Of a DNA stretch of 64,000 nt, positions 24,133 to 33,273 are shown piece by piece. The position numbers were made by a program, and so were the translations under genes. The DNA is taken from positions 1 to 64,000 of the forward strand of contig NZ_BCVP01000003.1 of the NCBI RefSeq assembly GCF_001591805.1, given 5' to 3'. Under the pieces are notes generated by a model. The model worked only from the letters and a program-made list of their open reading frames with translations. It did no database searches and was not told the DNA's origin. The DNA is from Neobacillus novalis NBRC 102450. GTDB taxonomy: Bacteria > Bacillota > Bacilli > Bacillales > Cytobacillaceae. Every line of letters begins with the position of its first letter. Position 1 is the first letter of the stretch.

Positions 24133-24206
24133 TTTCTGTAATCAAAAAAACAGAAATTTTCCCTATTCACAACGAATTTTGTCAAATTAAGAATAAATAA
24201 AGAAAA

Positions 24207-24288
24207 CTCGCCGATTGGCGAGCCGTTAGGCGAAGACAGAGGCGTAGTTGCACTTATGCCTGATAGGAAAGTTATACTTTCCTATCAG
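24207..24288. repeat. double-hairpin intergenic element between ftsZ and spoIIGA
   Basis: Two inverted repeats lie close together: CTCGCC/GGCGAG (24207-24212 and 24217-24222) and a perfect 12-bp pair CTGATAGGAAAG/CTTTCCTATCAG (24260-24271 and 24277-24288). Neither is needed as the ftsZ terminator, which is separate. The dense palindromes suggest a dispersed intergenic repeat, but copies elsewhere cannot be checked here. Confidence 0.45.
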
Positions 24289-24290
24289 CC

Positions 24291-24322
24291 AAAAAAGGCA
24301 TAGCCCCATGGGACCATGCCTT
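24291..24322 (-). terminator. intrinsic terminator after ftsZ
   Basis: Arms AAGGCAT.../...ATGCCTT with an inner GC-rich extension, followed on the minus strand by TTTTTT. It lies 15 bases after the ftsZ stop codon. Confidence 0.85.
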
Positions 24323-24336
24323 AACTATTATTGATA

Positions 24337-25470
24337 TTATCTTCTTCGATTTCGGTTGCGCAAGAAGGTTGGAATATCCAACGTCTCCTCTTGTGATACA
24401 TTTGTATTCCGGACTGGTTCTTGCGGAGTTTCTTCACGTTTGTGCTCCCGCTTGACAGGTCCGGTAGTCGGTTTAGCTTGTCCAAAAGACGGGCGCGTTA
24501 CCTTTGGTTGTGAACCTTCTTCATTAAATCCTGTTGCGATAACGGTTACCACGATTTCATCTTTAAGATTTTCATTGATAACGGAACCGAAAATCATATT
24601 CACTTCTTGATCAGATGCACTTGCAACAATATCCGCAGCTTCCTGAACTTCATACAGACTTAAATTTGTACCGCCTGTAATATTCATTAGCACACCCTGC
24701 GCTCCATCAATGGACGTTTCTAATAAAGGAGAGCTAATCGCTTTCTTCGCTGCCTCAGCAGCACGATTTTCGCCGGAGGAAACGCCAATTCCCATTAAGG
24801 CAGAGCCTTTGTTAGACATGATTGTTTTCACATCGGCAAAGTCCAAGTTAATAAGTCCTGGGACAGCAATTAAATCGGATATACCTGAAACCCCTTGGCG
24901 AAGGACATTGTCTGCTTCGCGGAACGCCTCTAGCATTGGCGTACTTTTATCAACGATTTCAAGAAGGCGGTCATTTGGAATTACAATTAGTGTATCAACG
25001 GCTTCTTTCATAGATCCGATACCGCCAGATGCTTGATTCGAGCGCTTTTTGCCTTCAAATGTGAATGGACGGGTAACAACACCAACCGTTAATGCACCGA
25101 GGTTACGGGCAATTTGCGCGATAACCGGCGCTGCACCCGTACCTGTTCCTCCGCCCATACCTGCCGTAACGAAAACCATGTCAGCGCCCCTAAGCGCTTC
25201 TTCAATTTGCTCTTTGCTTTCTTCTGCCGCTTTCTTACCAACCTCAGGATTAGCTCCAGCTCCAAGGCCGCGAGTCAGTTTAGAACCAATCTGCATTTTT
25301 ACTTCTGCTTTTGAAAGATTCAAGGCTTGCGCATCCGTATTAACGGCGATAAATTCCACACCCTGAACGCCATGTTCAATCATTCGGTTTACTGCGTTAT
25401 TTCCACCGCCGCCAACACCGATTACTTTTATTGTTGCAAGAGAATCTAAATTTGTATCAAATTCTAACAT
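24337..25470 (-). CDS. ftsZ: Cell-division GTPase FtsZ
   Basis: Tubulin homologue that forms the Z-ring. The 377-residue product has the tubulin signature GGGTGTG at 106-112, GTP-site loops, a variable linker (about 318-360) and the C-terminal peptide [13 protein letters not shown] that binds FtsA, SepF and EzrA. The ATG at 25470 has AGGAGG 7 bases upstream and gives the family N-terminus [12 protein letters not shown]; an in-frame start at 25530 is rejected. It follows ftsA by 40 bases. Confidence 0.98.
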   Translation of the reverse strand: MLEFDTNLDSLATIKVIGVGGGGNNAVNRMIEHGVQGVEFIAVNTDAQALNLSKAEVKMQIGSKLTRGLGAGANPEVGKKAAEESKEQIEEALRGADMVFVTAGMGGGTGTGAAPVIAQIARNLGALTVGVVTRPFTFEGKKRSNQASGGIGSMKEAVDTLIVIPNDRLLEIVDKSTPMLEAFREADNVLRQGVSGISDLIAVPGLINLDFADVKTIMSNKGSALMGIGVSSGENRAAEAAKKAISSPLLETSIDGAQGVLMNITGGTNLSLYEVQEAADIVASASDQEVNMIFGSVINENLKDEIVVTVIATGFNEEGSQPKVTRPSFGQAKPTTGPVKREHKREETPQEPVRNTNVSQEETLDIPTFLRNRNRRR

Positions 25471-25510
25471 GACAAATCCTCCTAATTCGTCGATTTCCTT
25501 TTCGCTGAAA

Positions 25511-26806
25511 TTATTCGAAAAAGTAACCAAGGAATTTTTTTACTTTTGATGACATCTTATCTTCCGGATGTTTTTCTACTTTTGCTTTAGGCTGCTGTTG
25601 CTTTGGCATTCTTTTTTCGGCCGGCTCTGACACCGCTGAAGTACCGCCGTTGGTTCCTCCAGGTAATCTAGTATTCTTGTAAGCATATTTAATTAAGCCA
25701 ACCGCTGTTGTATATTGAGGTTCTCTTACACCAATGTAGTCAGGCGAGGCAATGCGGACTGGAGTTTGAAAGATATCCTGTGCAAGCTCCAATATTCCCT
25801 GCATCTTTGCTGTGCCGCCTGTTAAAACAAAACCACCTGGTAAATCTGTCACGCCTAAACGTTTCAATTCATGCGCGATCAATTCAAAGACTTCTTCCAT
25901 TCTTGCTTCAATAATTTCAGAAACATAGAGCTGATTAAATTGCTGATGCTGATCGCTTCCGATAATTGGAACACTGAAGAATTCATCCTCAGAAGCATTG
26001 TCATAGAAGGCATGTCCATATTTTACCTTGATTTTCTCGGCATCCTCGGTAGACGTGTGCAGAACCTTTGAAAGGTCATTTGTAAGCAAATCTCCGCCAA
26101 CGGGGATCACACTTGTCGATTTCAAAAATCCTTCCTCAAACAGTGCGATTGAGGTAGACCCGCCGCCGATATCAATTAAGGCTACACCGAGATTTTTTTC
26201 ATCTTTGGATAAAGCATAATCACCTGCTGCCAGAGGCTGCAAAATAATATCTAAAATTTCAAGTCCAGCTCTTTCAACACATCGTAATGTATTAATGATT
26301 ATCGATTTAGAGCCGGTAATAAGCGATCCTTCCATTTCCAAACGAACACCAATCATACCTCTTGGGTCATTAATTTCATCCTTACCATCTAAGATAAATT
26401 GTTTTCGAATGACGCCAATGTTTTCTCGTTCAGGTGGAATCGATCCGACATGGGAAGCCTCAATAACCCGAATGACATCTTCATTGGTAATTTCCCGATT
26501 TTGGCTGGAAACAGCTACAATACCGTGACATTGCTGGAGCATGACGTTGTTCCCGGAAATCCCGACCACTACTTCCCTAATCTCTGCCCCAATCATCCTT
26601 TCCGCCTGCTCAATCGCCCGCTTAATAGAATGAACGGTATCGTCCATGTCGACGATCGACCCTTTTCGTAAGCCTTCAGATTTCACATTGCCAACACCAA
26701 TTATATTCAACGAGTCTTTGCCCGAGTCATTGACCATTTCCCCAATGATTACTTTTACACTGGATGTACCGATGTCAAGGCTAACATATATTTCATTGCT
26801 GTTCAT
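25511..26806 (-). CDS. ftsA: Cell-division actin-like protein FtsA
   Basis: Actin-family ATPase that anchors FtsZ to the membrane. The 431-residue product has the phosphate-1 motif [11 protein letters not shown] (about 9-19), the [10 protein letters not shown] phosphate-2 motif, and a C-terminal amphipathic membrane helix ([10 protein letters not shown]) after a Pro/Lys-rich linker. AAAGGAGGTG precedes the ATG. A sigmaH-like promoter lies about 87 bases upstream. Confidence 0.97.
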   Translation of the reverse strand: MNSNEIYVSLDIGTSSVKVIIGEMVNDSGKDSLNIIGVGNVKSEGLRKGSIVDMDDTVHSIKRAIEQAERMIGAEIREVVVGISGNNVMLQQCHGIVAVSSQNREITNEDVIRVIEASHVGSIPPERENIGVIRKQFILDGKDEINDPRGMIGVRLEMEGSLITGSKSIIINTLRCVERAGLEILDIILQPLAAGDYALSKDEKNLGVALIDIGGGSTSIALFEEGFLKSTSVIPVGGDLLTNDLSKVLHTSTEDAEKIKVKYGHAFYDNASEDEFFSVPIIGSDQHQQFNQLYVSEIIEARMEEVFELIAHELKRLGVTDLPGGFVLTGGTAKMQGILELAQDIFQTPVRIASPDYIGVREPQYTTAVGLIKYAYKNTRLPGGTNGGTSAVSEPAEKRMPKQQQPKAKVEKHPEDKMSSKVKKFLGYFFE

Positions 26807-26892
26807 TCTTTGGCACCTCCTTTAAATTTCCATAGGTCGAACAACAATTCCTTTTGTTCAATTAAATGTTTTCATAGTATTATCATATAAAA

Positions 26893-26922
26893 TTATTCGT
26901 CACAACTAAAATATTTCCCTTT
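26893..26922 (-). promoter_or_regulatory. candidate sigmaH promoter of ftsAZ
   Basis: On the minus strand AAAGGGAAA (26914-26922), a 12-base spacer and GACGAATAA (26893-26901) match the sigmaH pattern RnAGGAwww/RnnGAATww at all but one defined position. B. subtilis ftsAZ has a sigmaH promoter (P2) that raises FtsZ at the onset of sporulation, so the position fits. Confidence 0.65.
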
Positions 26923-26930
26923 AAAAAATA

Positions 26931-27293
26931 TCAATTTTTTTCTACTTTTTCTTTGTTTGGTGACCATTTTGTCAATATTATTCGTCTAATGACGGCAATA
27001 TTTTGGAACAACCTGACACCAAACGCAAAAACTGCTGCTAAATACAAGTCTACACCAAGATGAACACCGAGAAAAGCTAAACTTGCTGCTAGTATTATAT
27101 TAAAAAAGAATCCAGAAACAAATACCTTATCATCATAAATATTCTGCAGGTAAGCCCTAATTCCCCCGAAAAGCGTATCAAGGGCTGCTAAGACTGCAAT
27201 TGATAAATAATTGGAATATTCTTCAGGGATTCGAATTTCCGTTAATAAACCGAGAATGATGCCAATAATTAGTCCCACAAACGGAAGCCACAT
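26931..27293 (-). CDS. sbp: Small basic protein Sbp (DUF1290)
   Basis: The 120-residue membrane protein has three to four hydrophobic segments and a basic C-terminus (RRIILTKWSPNKEK). It belongs to DUF1290, found between divIB/ylxWX and ftsA in Bacilli; its function is unknown. The ATG overlaps the ylxX stop by one base (TAATG). Confidence 0.92.
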   Translation of the reverse strand: MWLPFVGLIIGIILGLLTEIRIPEEYSNYLSIAVLAALDTLFGGIRAYLQNIYDDKVFVSGFFFNIILAASLAFLGVHLGVDLYLAAVFAFGVRLFQNIAVIRRIILTKWSPNKEKVEKN

Positions 27294-28024
27294 TAGGAAC
27301 CGCCCCCTTCTTTAATCGGCTCCATGTATTTAATACGAATTGGATTTTCATAGGCAGGAATAGTCACGACTGGATTCGCCTCAGAAACGGTAAGTCTCAA
27401 GCTTTCAGTAAAGAATTCATCCCTGGCCTTTGATACTTTCATCCGGTTAGACAATTTTTCAGCAGTATTAATCGTATCAACGCCGACTTTAACTTCTATC
27501 GGCAAATTCTTGAGTGTATGCCCGTCAATTTTAGTTTCCCGATTAATATCCCTTATTACAGTGGTATTAATAATTCTTTGACCATCAATCGCCAGATATT
27601 TTGCTTCATACATGTTCAATTCGTTCAGCAGCCTTTTTAGGAGTTCGGGTGAAACGACCGTTGTAACAGGAGCGCCTAGCTTGATATCCTCAATTACAGG
27701 TTCAATTTTCAGTGTAATCCCAGGTCCTGAAATTTCCGTCAGCCCCGCTTCCATTTTTAATTCTTGTAATGTATCCCGTAATACCTGTTCCTTACTCTGT
27801 TTCCTTTCAGATTCATAGGCTGATATTTTTTCTTCATTAGAACGAATCTCCCCCAATAAATTGGACTGAAGTTCTTTTTCTTTCAGTAAGGCCGCGCGTA
27901 GCTGCCAGACATCGCGGGTATCCCGCTCATCCGGTTTCTTCACTGTTTGAAATTGAATCGCAATCATAAAACCGACTACTGCAGCAATTAAGGTAAAACT
28001 AACATTCATTTTGGGCTTGTCCAT
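27293..28024 (-). CDS. ylxX: DUF881 protein YlxX
   Basis: The 243-residue product has an N-terminal membrane anchor (about 9-25), a coiled-coil segment (about 40-85) and the DUF881 extracytoplasmic domain with GPGITLKIEP and IDGQRIINTTVIRD. It is a relative of the adjacent ylxW and sits at the B. subtilis ylxX position. Function is not established; context suggests an accessory role in division or wall synthesis. Confidence 0.9.
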   Translation of the reverse strand: MDKPKMNVSFTLIAAVVGFMIAIQFQTVKKPDERDTRDVWQLRAALLKEKELQSNLLGEIRSNEEKISAYESERKQSKEQVLRDTLQELKMEAGLTEISGPGITLKIEPVIEDIKLGAPVTTVVSPELLKRLLNELNMYEAKYLAIDGQRIINTTVIRDINRETKIDGHTLKNLPIEVKVGVDTINTAEKLSNRMKVSKARDEFFTESLRLTVSEANPVVTIPAYENPIRIKYMEPIKEGGGS

Positions 28025-28068
28025 TATTTTTACCTAACCTTTAAATTAATCTTAAAGTGGACTTTTAA

Positions 28069-28779
28069 TCAACTTCCTAAAATTGGATTCATAATCATTT
28101 CATTTACTTTTTCAAGTGTAAAAACTAGGTTATCATTAACTAGCTGGTCCTTTACTCCTCCAGTCAAGTTTATCGAGGAGGCAAGTACATCAGAATCCCC
28201 GATTGCTGTAATGACAAACGGAGCTGGATACTGAATCCCATCAACGGTAATGACTGGCCCATTACATACAATATAAGAATGGCTCGTCAGCCTTTGGCCA
28301 TTTATCGCAACAGCTGCTGCACCAGAAATATAAAGTTCATTTACTACTTTAAATACATGGTGTTCATGGACAAGATAATTATTAATATTCACTTCTTTTG
28401 GGTCATAGTCACCATCGGAAAGAGTAATTTTTACTCCCTTCCCTTTTACCATTACTTTGCCTAGAAACATCCGATATTTTTCAGTATCTTCAGCCTGGTT
28501 AAGAAAAACTTGGGCTTCCTTTGCTAGGTCTTTTTCATTTTTAAGTACCTTATCTTGCTTTTGATGTAATTCTTTTTGAAGCTTACGATTCGTCTCTTCT
28601 TGGGCAATCAATTGATTTCTTAAGACAAGCGTCTTTTCATATTGTTTACCTGACCTATCGAGATTTTCATTTTGCTTCTCAATTTGGGTCAGATGATAGG
28701 AAAAGGCAATCATAAACCCAAGTACAAGACAGACAAGGGACAAGATAAAATGTTTACCCTTCACCTTGATCTTTTTCAA
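28069..28779 (-). CDS. ylxW: DUF881 protein YlxW
   Basis: The 236-residue product resembles YlxX: one N-terminal membrane segment (about 11-28), a coiled coil (about 35-95) and a DUF881 domain with GKGVKITLSDGD and AVAINGQRLTSHS. I choose TTG at 28779, 9 bases after GGAGG; an in-frame TTG at 28806 lacks a ribosome site. The start lies within the 3' end of divIB (26-base overlap). Confidence 0.88.
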   Translation of the reverse strand: MKKIKVKGKHFILSLVCLVLGFMIAFSYHLTQIEKQNENLDRSGKQYEKTLVLRNQLIAQEETNRKLQKELHQKQDKVLKNEKDLAKEAQVFLNQAEDTEKYRMFLGKVMVKGKGVKITLSDGDYDPKEVNINNYLVHEHHVFKVVNELYISGAAAVAINGQRLTSHSYIVCNGPVITVDGIQYPAPFVITAIGDSDVLASSINLTGGVKDQLVNDNLVFTLEKVNEMIMNPILGS

Positions 28780-29545
28780 CTTCTTTTCCCTCCACTTCCG
28801 GTTCAAAAGCCTTAAAATATGAACCTACTTCCAGATCGATGAGTCCCTTTTTGTTAGGATCTAATTGGCTGATGATTGAGGGATAATGTACCATCTTTTC
28901 CGAAAAACTTCTTAATGTCGCACTTATCTCAAAGCCATCATTCATAAATAAGGAAATATGATATAGATCGGTTTTTTTCGGAGAATAATAAATTTCGGAA
29001 ATGGAGTTTAAAATTTCACTTGGAAGATTTTCTAACTCTTTCATCATTTTGTTAAGGGCTGCCCCTTCTTTAAATTCCAAAAGAATCGGAGAATTAACAG
29101 GAATTTTTTCCGCTTGTCTATCCTTCAGGATTTTACCATTTTCCATTACTGGAAAGTAGTTTGTATCTTGCTTAAGATAGGCTATTCTTTTATACTCTTT
29201 TACTTGAATTAGAACCGTGTTTGGCCATTGAATGTTTACATCGGCTTTCTTAATTTCGGATAATTGCTGTAATTTCGAAGCAATAGTGTTATTCCTAACT
29301 TTCCAAATATTTGTGTTTTTCGAAAGGCCGCTCTTCTTGATTATTTCTCCATGAGAATAGACTTCATTCCCTTTTATTGTAATGGTCTTAACATGACTAA
29401 AAGGTGATTGTGTATAGGCAATGACGACAATCACTGTAAAAAACAAAATTAACAAGAGCACTAGACGTCTGTTTGCTTTCCGCCTTCTTTGCTCCTTAAG
29501 CTTAGGAATACGATCCTCAAGAGCAACAATTTTACCTTTTTCCAT
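28754..29545 (-). CDS. divIB: Cell-division protein DivIB (FtsQ)
   Basis: Bitopic divisome protein that forms the DivIB-FtsL-DivIC complex and regulates septal peptidoglycan synthesis. The 263-residue product has a basic cytoplasmic tail, one membrane segment (about 27-45), the POTRA domain (SHVKTITIKGNEVYSHGEI, about 50-120) and a beta domain. The ATG at 29545 has GGAGG 8 bases upstream. A charged Glu/Lys tail ends the protein. Confidence 0.93.
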   Translation of the reverse strand: MEKGKIVALEDRIPKLKEQRRRKANRRLVLLLILFFTVIVVIAYTQSPFSHVKTITIKGNEVYSHGEIIKKSGLSKNTNIWKVRNNTIASKLQQLSEIKKADVNIQWPNTVLIQVKEYKRIAYLKQDTNYFPVMENGKILKDRQAEKIPVNSPILLEFKEGAALNKMMKELENLPSEILNSISEIYYSPKKTDLYHISLFMNDGFEISATLRSFSEKMVHYPSIISQLDPNKKGLIDLEVGSYFKAFEPEVEGKEVEKDQGEG

Positions 29546-29635
29546 TCGTGATTCCTCCACATAAAGCGGCTGCCCTAAATTACAACATCGGCTTGTCCTA
29601 AAAAAATCGATGTGGTTACCATGAAATGAGAAACA

Positions 29636-29657
29636 ACGGCACGAGAAATCATGCCGT
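29636..29657 (-). terminator. weak hairpin upstream of divIB
   Basis: Six-bp arms ACGGCA/TGCCGT around a 10-base loop, followed on the minus strand by TTGTTTC. It lies between the candidate divIB promoter and the gene, so it may be a leader structure rather than a terminator. Confidence 0.3.
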
Positions 29658-29699
29658 CATTCATAATCTTCAGGCTTTCCACCTATTATATTATCAGTT

Positions 29700-29727
29700 A
29701 TTATAACACAATTTTTGTCATTCGTAA
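29700..29727 (-). promoter_or_regulatory. candidate extended -10 promoter of divIB
   Basis: On the minus strand TGTTATAAT (TGn plus perfect TATAAT, 29700-29705) lies 16 bases after TTACGA (29722-29727). It would give divIB its own promoter downstream of the repeat element after murB. Confidence 0.5.
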
Positions 29728-29761
29728 GGGATTTCTTACAAGAAAAGTAAGTTTATTTGAG

Positions 29762-29880
29762 AGCTGTCTAGCTCCAGCGCCTAGCCCCTCGAGGTCACAA
29801 GCCAATCCGTCCAAAAGGTTAAAAAACAACCTTTCGGCCGGCTCGTCTTGTGCTATGCCTGAGGCTGAGCAAGGCGCTTC
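29762..29880. repeat. nested palindromic intergenic repeat between murB and divIB
   Basis: About 119 bases that fold back on themselves in nested pairs: AGCGCC/GGCGCT (29776-29781 and 29873-29878), CACAAG/CTTGTG (29796-29801 and 29847-29852) and AAAGGTT/AACCTTT (29814-29820 and 29828-29834). It is GC-rich compared with its surroundings and begins 9 bases past the murB stop. The sequence (GTCTAGCTCCAGCGCC and what follows) looks to me like a dispersed repeat common in Bacillus genomes, but that is from memory. The remaining 29546-29761 holds the divIB promoter candidate and hairpin, no gene. Confidence 0.75.
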
Positions 29881-29888
29881 CGCTTTTC

Positions 29889-30797
29889 TTATTTTCTACC
29901 GATTATTTCTACCTCGGTCTCCATTTTTATTTCATATAAACTGTAAATGGTATCCTTTACATGCTCAATTAAGGCAAGTACATCTCCAGCAGTAGCGTTA
30001 CCGGCATTGACAATAAAATTCCCATGCATTTCTGAAATCTTTGCGCCGCCAATACTGAAGCCCTTTAATCCGGCGACCTCAATTAAGTTACCGGCATAAT
30101 TAGGCAGGGGATTTCGAAAAATACTGCCAGCACAAGGAAAATTCCACGGCTGTGTTTCTTTTCGATAATCCTTGTTCTTTAGCATTTGTGAAACAATTGC
30201 TGCTCGATCACCTTGTGCAAGCTGAAAAACAGCTTCGACGACAATTCCTGGACGTTTCTTCTGGAGGACAGAGGTACGATAAGAAAATTCCATTTCTGCA
30301 GACGAAAGCCACTCCATCGTCCCATCATCAAAAAGAATACGTGCCCTAGTTAGAATTTTGCTAATATCTGAACCATGTGCACCGGCGTTCATATAAACAG
30401 CCCCGCCGACAGACCCTGGGATACCGCTGGCAAACTCAAGTCCTGTCAGCCCCTTTTTGCTAATTAAAGTCGATAGGCTGACGAGAGAATGACCACCGCC
30501 GACTGTAATTTCGGTGTCATTAATTTCAAGATGGTCCAAACCGGAACCGAGCTTAATCACAGCCCCTTCAATCCCTTTGTCAGAGACTAAAAGATTGGAC
30601 CCTCTGCCAATTGCCCGCCACTTTAAGCGGTTTTTTCTAATCACACCCATTACATGATTTAAGTTTTCTACTGACGAAGGTTCAATAAGCAGGTCGGCTG
30701 GACCGCCAATTTTAATTGTCGTATGTTGGGCAAGAGATTCATTTTTCTTTACCTTCCCAATATTTAAAGCCTGTAATTCCGTTATAATTCCGTCCAT
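29889..30797 (-). CDS. murB: UDP-N-acetylenolpyruvoylglucosamine reductase
   Basis: Reduces UDP-GlcNAc-enolpyruvate to UDP-MurNAc with NADPH and FAD. The 302-residue product has the FAD-binding [10 protein letters not shown] motif, [20 protein letters not shown], the YRTS segment and [10 protein letters not shown] with the catalytic Ser of type IIa-like enzymes. The ATG at 30797 with AGGTGG 5 bases upstream is preferred over an in-frame GTG at 30806. Confidence 0.96.
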   Translation of the reverse strand: MDGIITELQALNIGKVKKNESLAQHTTIKIGGPADLLIEPSSVENLNHVMGVIRKNRLKWRAIGRGSNLLVSDKGIEGAVIKLGSGLDHLEINDTEITVGGGHSLVSLSTLISKKGLTGLEFASGIPGSVGGAVYMNAGAHGSDISKILTRARILFDDGTMEWLSSAEMEFSYRTSVLQKKRPGIVVEAVFQLAQGDRAAIVSQMLKNKDYRKETQPWNFPCAGSIFRNPLPNYAGNLIEVAGLKGFSIGGAKISEMHGNFIVNAGNATAGDVLALIEHVKDTIYSLYEIKMETEVEIIGRK

Positions 30798-30859
30798 ATT
30801 AACCACCTAACTTTCCAATATACACTTAACTTTAGTTTATGCACCAAAATCGATTTGGG

Positions 30860-31963
30860 CTACTTTTGTTTTTCTTTAACAAGCTGTCTCATTAATGCGT
30901 AAAGCTTCTCTGCTGAATCTGGAACTCCGATTTTTTTCGCCTTTACTCTCATCTCTTTTACAATTTCATTATTTAAAAGAATTTGATCAATGGAGTTGAC
31001 CAGACTTTTACTATTTAAATCTTTTTCTAAAAGTAATTCTGCCGCACCATGGTTACTTAAGGATCGAGCGTTCTTCTCTTGATGATTATTGGTAACATAC
31101 GGACTCGGGACAAGAACGCTTGGAATGCCAAGTGAGGTTATTTCTGCCAGTGTTGTTGCGCCAGCTCTTGAGACAACCAAATCAATACCGGCAAGAACCT
31201 CGGGCATATTATGAATAAACGGTTTTATCACGACATTTTTCGGACTTCCAATTAACTCTGCTTCCTTTTTGACGGCTTCATAATGAACATCGCCAGTAAT
31301 ATAGAGAACTTGATAAGGCTTTTCTGCCAATTCTGATAATGCCTTAACTACCGCTTCATTGATTGGCCTGGCACCACGGCTGCCTCCAAAGATTAGGACA
31401 GCAGGCATGGTTGTACTAAGTCCTGCTGACAGCCGGCCTTTTATCCCATCCTTGCCAATTACCTCAGATGCCCGTGGATTCCCAGTAAATACGACCTTAT
31501 CTCCTGGAAAATAATTTTTAGCCTCTTCGAAGCATATCGCAATTTTATTCACATATCGGCTCAGGAATTTATTTGTCAGGCCGGGTACACTATTTTGTTC
31601 ATGAATAATGGTTGGAATTCGCAGTTTAGCGGCCGCATATACCACAGGTCCGCACACATATCCGCCAGTTCCAATGACAATGTCAGGCTTAAACTCTTTT
31701 AATATTCTTTTGCTATCTGTTACACCTTTCAGAAATCGAAAAATCGTTTTTACATTTTCAAAGGACAGCTTTCTCTTGAATCCAGTAATATGAATCGATT
31801 TAAATGAGATATTCTCCCTAGGAACGAGTTTACTTTCTAAGCCATTTATTGTACCTATGTATAGAAATTCTGCATCTTTGTTCTCTTTTTGAATTTCCCT
31901 AATTAGTGCGAGTGCCGGATAAATATGTCCGCCAGTCCCGCCGCCGCTTACGACTATTTTCAT
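30860..31963 (-). CDS. murG: UDP-GlcNAc:lipid I N-acetylglucosaminyltransferase
   Basis: Adds GlcNAc to lipid I, forming lipid II at the inner face of the membrane. The 367-residue GT-B enzyme starts with [20 protein letters not shown], whose GGTGGH loop binds the donor, and has [21 protein letters not shown] and the donor-site segment [13 protein letters not shown] terminator lies between it and spoVE, so it may have its own promoter. Confidence 0.97.
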   Translation of the reverse strand: MKIVVSGGGTGGHIYPALALIREIQKENKDAEFLYIGTINGLESKLVPRENISFKSIHITGFKRKLSFENVKTIFRFLKGVTDSKRILKEFKPDIVIGTGGYVCGPVVYAAAKLRIPTIIHEQNSVPGLTNKFLSRYVNKIAICFEEAKNYFPGDKVVFTGNPRASEVIGKDGIKGRLSAGLSTTMPAVLIFGGSRGARPINEAVVKALSELAEKPYQVLYITGDVHYEAVKKEAELIGSPKNVVIKPFIHNMPEVLAGIDLVVSRAGATTLAEITSLGIPSVLVPSPYVTNNHQEKNARSLSNHGAAELLLEKDLNSKSLVNSIDQILLNNEIVKEMRVKAKKIGVPDSAEKLYALMRQLVKEKQK

Positions 31964-32074
31964 TTTTCCACCTCATTAACTATTTAACACCTGATTGCAT
32001 ACCTATCTTACTATAAAAACAGAGTAAAAAAAGCAAATGAAAAAAGATTGTTATCTAAATGTAACGAAAAAAGA

Positions 32075-32094
32075 ACCCTGCCAGAGAACAGGGT
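32075..32094 (-). terminator. intrinsic terminator after spoVE
   Basis: Arms ACCCTG/CAGGGT with an 8-base loop, followed on the minus strand by TCTTTTTTCG. The stem is short, so it may be leaky and allow read-through into murG. Confidence 0.65.
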
Positions 32095-32101
32095 ATCATT
32101 T

Positions 32102-33202
32102 TTAATATCTTGAATACCGGCTAATGTTAAGGAGGACACCGATAGCCATTAGCATTAAGGTCAATGATGAGCCCCCATAGCTTAAAAATGGCAGTGTTAT
32201 GCCGGTTACCGGCATAAGCCCTGTTACGACACCGATATTAATCATAACCTGAATGGCTACCATGGCGATAATCCCAACCGCAAGAAAGCTTCCATATAAA
32301 TCTGGTGCGCCAAGAGCAATCCGGATACCGCGCCATAATAATAGCGCAAATAAGAGTAAAATGAACGAACCGCCAATAAATCCTAATTCTTCAGAGAGGA
32401 TTGCGAAGATAAAATCTGTTTGTGGTTCAGGCAGATAAAAAAACTTTTGTCTGCTTTGACCAAGGCCAAGTCCAAATAATCCACCAGGGCCGATTGCGTA
32501 AAGCGATTGAATGATTTGAAATCCACTCACGAGTGGGTCTGACCAAGGATCTAAAAATGAGGTAATTCTCTTTATTCGATATGGAGCGGAAGCTATTAAG
32601 CCGATAAAGCCAGCAACTCCCAGAAGCCCTAAGAAAGCAAAGTGACTAATGCGTGCACCTGCGATGAAAATCATGACCACACATGTACCCATCATAACGG
32701 TTCCTGTGCCTAAATCCGGTTGGAGCATGATCATGGCAAAGGCTAAAAATGCAAGCCCTAAAGAAGGGATGAGACCTTTTTTAAACGAGGTAATCAGCTT
32801 TTGCCGTTCAGAGAGAAATTTTGCCAAAAAAGCAATCATCGCCAGCTTCATAAATTCTGAAGGCTGAATCGAAAAAGCCCCAACCCCAATCCAGCTCCTT
32901 GACCCATTCCGCTCATTTCCTATTCCAGGAATTAAGACGAGGATTAACAGCACAAAACAAACAATAATGATTGTTTTCGACCAGGTTCTCCATGTCCAGT
33001 AGTTGATATTCATAATAAAAAACATGGCAGCAATTCCGACTCCGGCAAACAAGGTCTGCCTTTTTGCAAAGAAAAAGGAATCATGAAATTTATATTCAGC
33101 CCAAATCGCACTTGCGCTGTAAACCATGATTAACCCGATCGCCAGCAGCGTGAAGGTTACGATCATTAAAATAAAATCAGGAGTAGTTCTCTTTGTCGGC
33201 AC
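32102..33202 (-). CDS. spoVE: SEDS-family peptidoglycan polymerase SpoVE (spore cortex)
   Basis: RodA/FtsW-type glycosyltransferase partnered with SpoVD to build spore cortex. The 366-residue product has ten hydrophobic segments and SEDS landmarks: SRSWIGVGAFSIQPSEF, QPDLGT, GSGFQIIQSLYAIGPGG-like region and PVTGITLPFLSYGGSS. It matches SpoVE along its length, ending NISRYSRY. I favour GTG at 33202 (MPTKRTTPDF) over GTG at 33211; both are close to GAGGTGG. Confidence 0.94.
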   Translation of the reverse strand: MPTKRTTPDFILMIVTFTLLAIGLIMVYSASAIWAEYKFHDSFFFAKRQTLFAGVGIAAMFFIMNINYWTWRTWSKTIIIVCFVLLILVLIPGIGNERNGSRSWIGVGAFSIQPSEFMKLAMIAFLAKFLSERQKLITSFKKGLIPSLGLAFLAFAMIMLQPDLGTGTVMMGTCVVMIFIAGARISHFAFLGLLGVAGFIGLIASAPYRIKRITSFLDPWSDPLVSGFQIIQSLYAIGPGGLFGLGLGQSRQKFFYLPEPQTDFIFAILSEELGFIGGSFILLLFALLLWRGIRIALGAPDLYGSFLAVGIIAMVAIQVMINIGVVTGLMPVTGITLPFLSYGGSSLTLMLMAIGVLLNISRYSRY

Positions 33203-33273
33203 ACTATCCACCTCAACTGCGAGTATTGGGGCTTAGCAGGACCACAGATGTGGATACTAGGTGAGACAAGCCC

